11,997 bases of DNA, taken from contig SXMI01000161.1 in NCBI GenBank assembly GCA_005777415.1, positions 1 through 11,997 of the forward strand, in the 5' to 3' direction. Within the stretch, counting starts at the first letter, position 1. Each line of letters starts with the position of its first letter. The notes beneath the pieces are model-generated. The model had not been told where the DNA came from, did not search any database, and was given only the letters and a program-made list of their open reading frames with translations. Source of the stretch: Actinomycetota bacterium (GTDB taxonomy: Bacteria > Actinomycetota > Acidimicrobiia > Acidimicrobiales > Microtrichaceae). The position numbers and the translations under genes were made by a program. Positions 6,395 through 11,997 of this stretch are shown here, in pieces.

Positions 6395-6399
6395 AGATA
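6394..6399 (-). promoter_or_regulatory. Possible -10 element of the bc operon (TATCTT)
   Basis: On the minus strand this hexamer reads TATCTT, fitting the TAnnnT pattern of actinobacterial -10 elements, in an otherwise GC-rich region. Transcription would start near 6387 and give a leader of about 20 bases carrying the GGAGG site. No convincing -35 is seen. Confidence 0.35.
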
Positions 6400-6436
6400 C
6401 TCCGACCGGACGTTCGCCGGGAACGCGGGTGGATGC

Positions 6437-6456
6437 GGGAGGGTCTACCACCTCCC
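6437..6456. repeat. Inverted repeat in the divergent control region
   Basis: Arms GGGAGG (6437-6442) and CCTCCC (6451-6456) are separated by eight bases. It could be an operator or a small hairpin. No T-run follows in either direction, so a terminator is unlikely. Confidence 0.4.
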
Positions 6457-6562
6457 CGGCGCTCTGGCACATTCCCATCACCCGCTCACGCATCGGTCGA
6501 TGACCCGGACCCGACCCGCCCCGGAGGTCCCGGCCGGTGGCCGGCGCCGGGTCCCGCAGAGC

Positions 6563-6593
6563 TTGGTGGCGGGTGTCCGCGTCGGCGTAGAGT
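6563..6593 (+). promoter_or_regulatory. Possible promoter of the cytochrome c gene
   Basis: TTGGTG (6563-6568) and TAGAGT (6588-6593) resemble -35 and -10 elements with a long 19-base spacer. They lie about 45 bases before the TTG start. The evidence is weak and rests only on hexamer similarity. Confidence 0.25.
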
Positions 6594-6637
6594 GACGGCG
6601 CTGTTCCCGACGTCCCCGATCCGCTGCGGAGGCCGCG

Positions 6638-7390
6638 TTGACTGAAGTTCCCGAGCACCTGCTGGCCCGGAGCCGAGCGCGCCGAGCGGCGCTGTCGGGC
6701 GGAGGTGGCGACGAGGCCGCCGCCCCGGCCGCAGTGGAGCCGGCGGCGTCGGCGGCACCCGCCAAGCAGGACGACGCCCCCGCAGCAGCTGCGCCTGCCG
6801 TGGCGGCTGCCGCAGCCCCGGCGGCGATCGAGCCGACACCCCCGTGGGTGGATGCGGCGAACAAGCGGAAGAAGATCCCGTTCTGGGCGGTGCCCGTCCT
6901 GGCGATGCTCCCGTTCTGGGCGGTGCTCTACGCGCTCACGCTCGATCCGCCGACCCCCAAGGACTCGCCCGTGACGCTCGGCGACGAGGTGTACGCGAAC
7001 AAGGGCTGCGCCGGGTGCCACGGCGCCGGTGGCGGGGGCAACGGCAACATCCCGGCCCTCATCGGCGACACGGCGGTGACGAAGGTGTGGCCGACGCCCG
7101 CCAAGCAGGTGGCCTGGATCGCCCTGGGTTCGGACGGCTGGAAGGCCGCCGGCCAGACGACCATGGAGAACGGACTGCCCGTCAAGGGCGGCATGCCCGG
7201 CTGGTCGACCTCGCTCGACCCCGAGGAGATCATGGCGGTCACGCTCCACGAGCGGATCCTCAACAACGAGGAGTTCGACGCCGAGGTCTGGTCCAAGGAC
7301 TTCGCCGCCACCATGGAGGAGTTCGTTCCCGACCAAGCCGCGGAGTACGAGAAGGTGCTCGAGGAGTGGACGGCCGAGCCCCCGGTGTGA
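6638..7390 (+). CDS. Membrane-anchored monohaem cytochrome c with TEVPEHLL N-terminus
   Basis: The start is TTG at 6638 with GGAGG (6628-6632) five bases upstream. The 250-residue protein begins MTEVPEHLLARSRARRAAL, followed by an Ala/Pro-rich stretch to about 69 and a charged segment (NKRKK, 75-79). One helix lies at about 80-100, then a haem domain with CAGCH at 124-128 and likely axial Met186 (GGMPGW). The N-terminus should be cytoplasmic and the haem domain outside. Its N-terminal tag nearly copies that of the subunit-IV-like protein of the divergent bc operon: the codons for TEVPEHLL differ only at third positions. It is probably the electron carrier between the bc complex and an oxidase, or another subunit of the complex. 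The final four bases overlap the next gene. Confidence 0.92.
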   Translation: MTEVPEHLLARSRARRAALSGGGGDEAAAPAAVEPAASAAPAKQDDAPAAAAPAVAAAAAPAAIEPTPPWVDAANKRKKIPFWAVPVLAMLPFWAVLYALTLDPPTPKDSPVTLGDEVYANKGCAGCHGAGGGGNGNIPALIGDTAVTKVWPTPAKQVAWIALGSDGWKAAGQTTMENGLPVKGGMPGWSTSLDPEEIMAVTLHERILNNEEFDAEVWSKDFAATMEEFVPDQAAEYEKVLEEWTAEPPV

Positions 7391-7905
7391 CCGGGGACGA
7401 GGAACCACCACCTCGGGCGGCCCCGGCCGTCCCGCCGCTCGGTCGGCTGCTCGTCCTGGCCGTCCTGCTGGTCGGGCTCGTGGTGGGCGGCTGCCTGGTC
7501 ATCACCGGCGGTGCCGACGATCCGGCGGACACGACGCTGCCGAGTCGACCCACCTCGACGCTCCCGCTCGGTGACCTCTCGATCACCGGCATCGAGTCGC
7601 TCAGCGGGATCGACGTGCCGGAAGGTGCCGCCGACTACCTGAGCGCCCGACTCGACGGCGACCGCCAGCTCGACGTCACCTTCACGATCACACCCGAACA
7701 GCTCGCCGGCTTCATCTCGTCCTCCGGCCTGCCGCCGGTCACCGACGGCAACCGGGTGATCCTCCACTCGTCGCCGCTGTGGAAGCTCAACCCCGGCACG
7801 CCGATCAGCGGGGTGGCCGACCTGCGGGAGGGCATCAACCGGGCCGTCGAGGTCACCCCCGAGGGGGACCGGCTCCGCGTGCGGGTCACCCTGCAGGCGG
7901 TCTGA
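7387..7905 (+). CDS. Putative lipoprotein or membrane-anchored extracytoplasmic protein
   Basis: The GTG start overlaps the cytochrome c stop as GTGA, implying translational coupling; no good ribosome site is seen. In 172 residues, a proline-rich lead is followed by a hydrophobic stretch (about 21-35) ending VVGGC36, which is close to a lipobox but has Gly at -2. A threonine-rich linker and an outside domain of about 120 residues with alternating beta-like pattern follow (QLDVTFTITPEQL, VRVTLQAV). I do not recognise a named family. Its linkage to cytochrome c suggests a role in respiration or in maturing the cytochrome, but nothing in the sequence shows this. A simple membrane anchor without lipidation is the alternative. 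It ends six bases from the convergent transporter gene. Confidence 0.72.
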   Translation: MTGDEEPPPRAAPAVPPLGRLLVLAVLLVGLVVGGCLVITGGADDPADTTLPSRPTSTLPLGDLSITGIESLSGIDVPEGAADYLSARLDGDRQLDVTFTITPEQLAGFISSSGLPPVTDGNRVILHSSPLWKLNPGTPISGVADLREGINRAVEVTPEGDRLRVRVTLQAV

Positions 7906-7911
7906 CCCGCA

Positions 7912-9069
7912 TCACCCCACCGGGTCGCGGTTCCTCCATCGGCTGCGGAGCCGGTCGATCACGCCCCGGTGCTCCGGACGGGGCTGCGGGTCGATCCCAC
8001 GGAAGTGCTGGACGATCGCCTTGACGGCCCCCGTGATCGGGACCGCGAACAGGGCGCCCGGAATGCTGGCCACGGTGAGCCCCACGATCGTCGCCAGCAT
8101 GGTGACCGGCGCCGACAGGCTCACCGCCCGACCGACGATCGTCGGCTGCAGCAGGTGGTTGGTGGCGAGCATGATCACGAGGAACGAGACGATCATGACG
8201 AGCCCCGGGACGATCCCGGCGGTCAGGCCGACCAGCGCCACGAGCACGAAGCCGAGCAGTCCACCGATCTGCGGGATCAGGGAGGTGACCGCGGCCCAGA
8301 CACCGAGCACCGGGCTGAGCGGCACGCCGGCCACGAGTGCGAACGAGGTCACCCACACCCCGTTGATGAGGGCGATGAGCAGGCTGCCCGCGAAGTACCG
8401 GGCGACGACCTCGTAGACGAGGCGGCCCACGACGTCGAGCCGGGGCCGGCCCTCCGGCGGCGCGGTCCGGCGGACCTGCGACACCAGTCGCGGACCGTCG
8501 TAGAGGACGGCGAGCACGAGCACGAGGCTCAGCAGCGTCACGCCGACCCCGACACCGATGTCCTCGGCGAACCGGGTGAGGTCGGCGTCGGTCGAGCGCA
8601 GCTTCTCGGGGATGGAGGCCAGGAACTCGCTCACCCGCCCCGGGGCGTCGACCTCACGGAACCATCCACCCACCAGCGGCAGGTCGGTGAGCGACCGGGC
8701 GGTCTCCGGCAGATCCGTGCCGAGCGACCGTGTCTCACGGACCAACTGGGGGCCGGCGATCGCTCCGAAGGCCGTGACCCCGAGCACCAGCCCGAGCCCG
8801 ACCGCCGACACGGCGGTGCCCCGCCCGATCCGTCGACCGCCCGGCCGCCAGCGCTGCAGCGCGGACACGACAGGGTCGAGCGCCAGCGCCACGAACACCG
8901 CCACGACGATCAACAGGACCTCGCTCGAGGCGATGACGACGACCGTCGCCACGAACCCGACCGCCACGACGGCGGCGACCGCCCAGACGACGGTGCGCCA
9001 GTCCAACTCGACCGTCACGGTCCGGGCCGACGGGTCCCCCGGTTGGCCCGGATCCCGCTCGTCCGCCAC
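7912..9069 (-). CDS. AI-2E family transporter
   Basis: The 385-residue membrane protein matches the AI-2E family (TqsA/YdgG/PerM type) in length and layout. A short N-terminal segment (TVTVELDWRTVVWAV, 17-31) leads into helices at about 27-68 and 87-107. An outside loop (about 108-165, including LPLVGGWF) follows, then five or so C-terminal helices. The family hallmark near SLIPQIGGLLGFVLVALVG and the later NHLLQPTIVGRAVSL segment are present. Members export small molecules, and some act as Na+/H+ antiporters; the substrate here cannot be told. The start is GTG 9069 without a clear ribosome site. A second family member is encoded divergently next to it, with a 14-bp palindrome between them. 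Confidence 0.9.
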   Translation of the reverse strand: MADERDPGQPGDPSARTVTVELDWRTVVWAVAAVVAVGFVATVVVIASSEVLLIVVAVFVALALDPVVSALQRWRPGGRRIGRGTAVSAVGLGLVLGVTAFGAIAGPQLVRETRSLGTDLPETARSLTDLPLVGGWFREVDAPGRVSEFLASIPEKLRSTDADLTRFAEDIGVGVGVTLLSLVLVLAVLYDGPRLVSQVRRTAPPEGRPRLDVVGRLVYEVVARYFAGSLLIALINGVWVTSFALVAGVPLSPVLGVWAAVTSLIPQIGGLLGFVLVALVGLTAGIVPGLVMIVSFLVIMLATNHLLQPTIVGRAVSLSAPVTMLATIVGLTVASIPGALFAVPITGAVKAIVQHFRGIDPQPRPEHRGVIDRLRSRWRNRDPVG

Positions 9070-9073
9070 GGGT

Positions 9074-9087
9074 CGAGCCTAGGCTCG
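9074..9087. promoter_or_regulatory. Perfect 14-bp palindrome between divergent transporter genes
   Basis: cgagcctaggctcg is identical to its reverse complement. It lies five bases upstream of the start of the minus-strand transporter and ahead of the plus-strand one, a position expected for a shared operator. No regulator is recognised for this sequence. Confidence 0.45.
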
Positions 9088-9187
9088 GCCGATCGACGAC
9101 CTGCGTGATGCCGCCGCTCCCACGAGCGGGCCCGCCGAGCTCGACCTGGTCCGGGTCCGACTCAGCCCGGGCTCCATCGTTCGAGCG

Positions 9188-10189
9188 GTGCTGGTCCTGG
9201 CCGGTGCCGTGCTGCTCGGGACGTTGGCACTGCGCGCCGTGCACCCGCTGGTCTCGTTCCTCGAGGCGGCGGTGATCGCGGCGCTCGCCCGACCGGCCGT
9301 GGTGCGCCTCGGTCGTCGGATCCCGCAGTGGCTGGCGGTCCTGGCCCTGACCGGCGTCGCCCTGCTCGTCGTGGCGGCCCTCGGCGCACTCGGATTCAGC
9401 GAGCTCCGCAGCGAGACGAGCCGCTTCGCCGAACAGGCGCCCCGGGCCGCCGCCGACCTGGAGGCCAGCGGCCCGTTCGGAGGGCTCCTCCGGGACATCC
9501 GGTTCTCCGATCAGGTGGGGCAGACCTCGGCCCAGATCGCCCGGGCCTTCGACCTGAGCGGCTCGGACCTGCCCGGTCTGGCGACGGCCGTCGGCGGACG
9601 TCTGTCGTCGGCGTTCATCGTGTGGGTCCTGGCGGTCATGCTGGTCTTCGCCGGTCCGACGATGGTCGACGGCGGGATCGGGCTGCTCGGTCCGAGGAGC
9701 AGACCGATCGCCCGTCGCGTCCTGCCCGACGCCTACCGCGACACCCTCCGGTACCTGGGGTTCACCTCGCTGCGGGCCGTCACCGTCGGCACGATCGTCA
9801 CCGTCGTCGCACTCGCGCTCGGTCTGGACATGCCGGCGCTCCTGGGTGTGGTCGCCGCCCTGCTGGCCTATGCCCCGCGTCTCGGGATCGTCGCCGGGTT
9901 CCTCCCCGTGGCGCTGCTCGCCGCCGTCGACGGTACGTCCGCCCCGGTCGCGATCGTCGGGCTCGCGCTGGTGCTGCAGACGATCGACGTGGTGGTCGTC
10001 CAACCCAGGATCGACGCCGGGTCCGTTCGGGTCGGCCTGCTGGTCACGCTCGTGTCGATCCTGCTCGGAGCGGGCCTCTACGGGGTGGTCGGGGTGTTCG
10101 TGGGACTCACGCTGGGGTGCCTCCTGGTGGCGACCCTGGTCCGGATCGACGCGGTCCAGGACGCTGCGCTCCAGGACGCCGTGACCTGA
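9188..10189 (+). CDS. AI-2E family transporter, second divergent paralogue
   Basis: From GTG 9188 the product is 333 residues with the AI-2E layout: two N-terminal helices, a loop (about 70-130) and a C-terminal helix bundle. The bundle contains ALLAYAPRLGIVAGFLPVAL and VVVQPRIDAGSV at the places of the family hallmarks. These are more diverged than in the neighbouring paralogue, so transport may be altered. The frame is open back to a TAG at 9080-9082, and codons 9137-9187 read ELDLVRVRLSPGSIVRA. This aligns with the N-terminus of the paralogue (TVTVELDWRTVVWA), so the true protein probably begins upstream. No ATG, GTG or TTG lies in frame there; ATC 9092 and CTG 9101 are the only near-start codons noted. 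Its last 83 bases overlap the convergent gene at 10107-11102. Confidence 0.85.
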   Translation: MLVLAGAVLLGTLALRAVHPLVSFLEAAVIAALARPAVVRLGRRIPQWLAVLALTGVALLVVAALGALGFSELRSETSRFAEQAPRAAADLEASGPFGGLLRDIRFSDQVGQTSAQIARAFDLSGSDLPGLATAVGGRLSSAFIVWVLAVMLVFAGPTMVDGGIGLLGPRSRPIARRVLPDAYRDTLRYLGFTSLRAVTVGTIVTVVALALGLDMPALLGVVAALLAYAPRLGIVAGFLPVALLAAVDGTSAPVAIVGLALVLQTIDVVVVQPRIDAGSVRVGLLVTLVSILLGAGLYGVVGVFVGLTLGCLLVATLVRIDAVQDAALQDAVT

Positions 10190-11102
10190 ACGCGGCCAGG
10201 CCGCGGTCGGTGGCGCCGGCCACCCGCGACGTCACCGAGTCGACCAGGGTGACCGGCCGTCCACCGGCCACCAGGTCGTCGAGCACCGCCTCGAGGTCCT
10301 CATCGACGTCCGCCAGGTAGGCCCGACGCGCCGCCGCCACGCCGACCCCACCCGCGAGGGCGACGGGAACTCCCACCCAGGCCCACGGGATCCACTCGAC
10401 TGCGGCGACGCCGGCCGTGACCACGCCCGTGGCCGCCACCGTCGTGGCGCCGGCCGCCGCAGTCACTCGGCTCGCTGAGGTGTCGACGCTCAACACCACG
10501 AGGCAACGGCCGTCACCGACGGCCACCACGGAGGCGACGAGGCGACGAACCCGGGCGAGGCGCTCGCCTCCCCGGGCCGCCCGCACCGTCCGCTGGACGA
10601 TCGCCGCGGGATCGCTCCGCCGGGCATAGACGGCCCGGTCCGACTCGCGCCGGACCCGCCGCAACACCCGACCCAGGCGCATCCACGCGTCGAGTCGCTC
10701 CAGCGCCTCATCGGGCGACCCCTCGACCACCCGGGCCACGACCACCCGATCCGGGCCGAGCCACCGGTCGCCGGCCCGCGTCCCGTCGGCCAGCAGGCCG
10801 ACCCGTTCCTCGGCGAGTGCCCGTTCGATCTCGGTGCGGTCCATCCCGAGTTCGTCGGCTGCGGCGAGCAGCGCCGCCACGCTGAGCCCGTCGTCGTCGG
10901 CTGCGGACTCGGACAGCGCAACCGCCCGACGGATGACCCGCTCGGCCGCGTCCCGGTCGATGCGCTCCGAGCGGTTCGGCTCGGGCTGCGGGGCGCGGCG
11001 TTCCGCACGGCCGGGCTCCGGGTCGGCCGCCCGGCTGGACTCCCCCGTCGGCGCCGTTCCGGTGGTGGTGGCGTGCTGGGCTGCGCCGGGACGTGACGTC
11101 AC
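10107..11102 (-). CDS. Uncharacterised membrane protein with N-terminal helical domain
   Basis: I do not assign a named family to these 331 residues. A disordered, charged N-terminus (about 1-50) precedes a helical domain. That domain begins RDAAERVIRRAVAL and contains GLSVAALLAAADELGMDRTEIERALAEE, resembling a short domain seen ahead of membrane regions in various bacterial proteins. A mixed middle region (about 105-205) follows, then a hydrophobic pair of helices (about 213-258) and a basic Pro/Gly-rich tail. The GTG start at 11102 sits directly against GGGGAG with almost no spacing, so the exact start is uncertain. The 3' end overlaps the convergent transporter gene by 83 bases; the overlapped part is the low-complexity tail. 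The upstream hemL gene ends 48 bases away on the same strand, so cotranscription is likely. Confidence 0.75.
   Translation of the reverse strand: MTSRPGAAQHATTTGTAPTGESSRAADPEPGRAERRAPQPEPNRSERIDRDAAERVIRRAVALSESAADDDGLSVAALLAAADELGMDRTEIERALAEERVGLLADGTRAGDRWLGPDRVVVARVVEGSPDEALERLDAWMRLGRVLRRVRRESDRAVYARRSDPAAIVQRTVRAARGGERLARVRRLVASVVAVGDGRCLVVLSVDTSASRVTAAAGATTVAATGVVTAGVAAVEWIPWAWVGVPVALAGGVGVAAARRAYLADVDEDLEAVLDDLVAGGRPVTLVDSVTSRVAGATDRGLAAFRSRRPGAQRPGPRRSGPGSPPGGTPA
11093..11102. repeat. 10-bp palindrome over a start codon
   Basis: gtgacgtcac is a perfect palindrome covering the GTG start of the minus-strand gene. It could be an operator, but a 10-bp palindrome in GC-rich coding DNA can also arise by chance. 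Confidence 0.3.
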
Positions 11103-11150
11103 CTCCCCAGCCTAGGGACGCGACTCGATCCCTGTCCCTCGCGCGGGCCG

Positions 11151-11997
11151 TCAGTCGGTGACCATGACGGCCGCGACCTCGTGGGCCGCCCCGATGACGA
11201 GCTCGAGGTCCTCGTCGGTGTGGGCCAGCGACGGGAACATGACCTCGTACGGTCCGGGGGCCAGGGCCACGCCCCGGTCGAGCATCCCGTGGAAGAACTC
11301 GGGGTAGCGACCGGCGGCGACGGACCCGGAGGCACCGTCGAAGTCCACCGGGCGGTCCGTGCCGAAGAACAGCCCGACGAGGGGGCCGAACCGAGGCACC
11401 ACGGCGGGGACCCCGGCGGCGTCGAACGCCAGCTGCAGCCCGGTCGCCAGCGCCGCTGCGGTCGACTCGAGCCGCTCGTACGCCGGCTCGTCGAGCAGCG
11501 ACAGGACGGTGGAACCGGCGGCGGTCGCCACCGGGTTCCCGGACAGCGTGCCCGCTTGGTAGACGGGCCCGAGCGGGGCGATCGAGGACATCACCGCGGC
11601 CGACCCGCCGAAGGCTCCCATCGGCAGACCACCACCGATGACCTTGCCGAAGCACCAGACGTCGGGCCGGACGCCGAGGCGCTCGCTCGCACCGCCCCGG
11701 CCCACCCGGAACCCGGTGATCACCTCGTCGAACAGGAGCAGGGCACCGACGCGGTCGCACTCGGCCCGGAGCCCCTCGAGGAACCCCGGCACGGGCGGCA
11801 CCAGACCCATGTTGGCGGCGACCGGCTCCACGCAGACGACGGCCACCTCGTCGTCGAGCCGGGGCACCACGTTGTAGGGGACCACGATCGTGTCGGCGAC
11901 CGCACCGGGGGTGACACCGGCGGAATCGGGCTCGGCCGAGGTGCCGAGCACACCCTCGGCCACACCCGACCCGGCGGCGGCGAGCAGCGCGTCGGAG
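11151..11997 (-). CDS. hemL: Glutamate-1-semialdehyde 2,1-aminomutase, C-terminal part
   Basis: This PLP enzyme turns glutamate-1-semialdehyde into 5-aminolevulinate, the C5-route precursor of haem. The gene enters from the right edge; 282 residues are visible, against about 430 in the full family. The visible part opens SDALLAAAGSGVAEG, matching the family's HGH-x-D-x-LL-x-x-AGSG region. The PLP aspartate lies in LLLFDEVITGFR (Asp at about 11727-11729). The Schiff-base lysine lies in CFGKVIGGGLPMGAFGG (AAG at 11645-11643). YQAGTLSGNPVA and the C-terminal PYEVMFPSLAHTDED are also typical. The start and 5' context are outside the window. Haem supply fits the neighbouring cytochrome genes, but the transporters lie between them, so shared regulation is not shown. 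The next gene on the strand starts 48 bases on. Confidence 0.93.
   Translation of the reverse strand, partial: SDALLAAAGSGVAEGVLGTSAEPDSAGVTPGAVADTIVVPYNVVPRLDDEVAVVCVEPVAANMGLVPPVPGFLEGLRAECDRVGALLLFDEVITGFRVGRGGASERLGVRPDVWCFGKVIGGGLPMGAFGGSAAVMSSIAPLGPVYQAGTLSGNPVATAAGSTVLSLLDEPAYERLESTAAALATGLQLAFDAAGVPAVVPRFGPLVGLFFGTDRPVDFDGASGSVAAGRYPEFFHGMLDRGVALAPGPYEVMFPSLAHTDEDLELVIGAAHEVAAVMVTD

Larger units (their letters stand above)
6365..6637. other. Divergent control region between the bc operon and the cytochrome c gene
   Basis: No gene is supported in these 273 bases. The left end holds the ribosome site, a CRP-like palindrome and a possible -10 for the bc operon in a short AT-richer patch (about 6379-6400). 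The middle has a 6-bp stem inverted repeat (6437-6456) and very GC-rich self-complementary sequence around 6528-6550. The right end has a possible promoter and the GGAGG (6628-6632) used by the cytochrome c gene. Confidence 0.75.

Noticed and set aside
5930..7411. Longer 493-codon version of the 144-residue membrane protein
   Set aside because: The upstream part is antisense to the cytochrome c gene and crosses the divergent promoter region. GTG 6364 has GGAGG at the right distance.
8735..10003. A 422-codon open frame on the minus strand across the transporter pair
   Set aside because: It crosses two clear AI-2E genes and their intergenic palindrome. The product is an Arg/Gly/Asp-rich shadow with no family match.
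11114..11139. Possible terminator between hemL and the next gene
   Set aside because: Arms AGGGAC and GTCCCT form a 6-bp stem with a 14-base loop and no following T-run, too weak to call.

Overview
The window is GC-rich DNA with tightly packed genes, many GTG or TTG starts and stops that are almost all TGA (13 TGA and 1 TAG among 14 complete gene ends). Together with the respiratory gene set, this suggests a high-GC Actinomycetota member, most likely of the Acidimicrobiia. That placement is inference; no rRNA or marker gene confirms it.

Left part (1-6364, all minus strand): one long respiratory operon, read from right to left. Its order is a small unknown membrane protein (5930-6364), a two-[4Fe-4S] ferredoxin (5502-5918), a b6-type cytochrome b (4639-5424), a subunit-IV-like cytochrome b C-terminal protein with a long Ala/Pro-rich N-terminus (3764-4561), a Rieske protein (2867-3751), a membrane-bound dihaem cytochrome c (1589-2821), an unknown three-helix membrane protein (563-1555), and then nuoA and nuoB of complex I. 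The genes encode a menaquinol-cytochrome c oxidoreductase (bc/b6c complex) followed immediately by the start of complex I. The cytochrome b has b6-type histidine spacing and a cysteine at the position that carries haem c_i in b6f complexes. nuoA carries an in-frame TAA and a Glu-to-Gly change within six codons of each other.

Middle (6365-7905): a 273-base divergent control region holds a CRP/FNR-like palindrome just ahead of the operon. On the plus strand it is followed by a membrane-anchored monohaem cytochrome c (TTG start) and an overlapping putative lipoprotein. The cytochrome c and the subunit-IV-like protein begin with nearly the same N-terminal motif (TEVPEHLL), and a second copy lies inside the subunit-IV protein. 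This short shared tag on otherwise unrelated subunits of one electron-transfer chain is the most novel-looking feature here.

Right part (7906-11997): two divergently transcribed AI-2E-family transporter paralogues flank a perfect 14-bp palindrome. Next come an uncharacterised membrane protein whose 3' end overlaps the second transporter gene by 83 bases on the opposite strand, and the C-terminal two-thirds of glutamate-1-semialdehyde aminomutase (hemL), a haem-biosynthesis enzyme.
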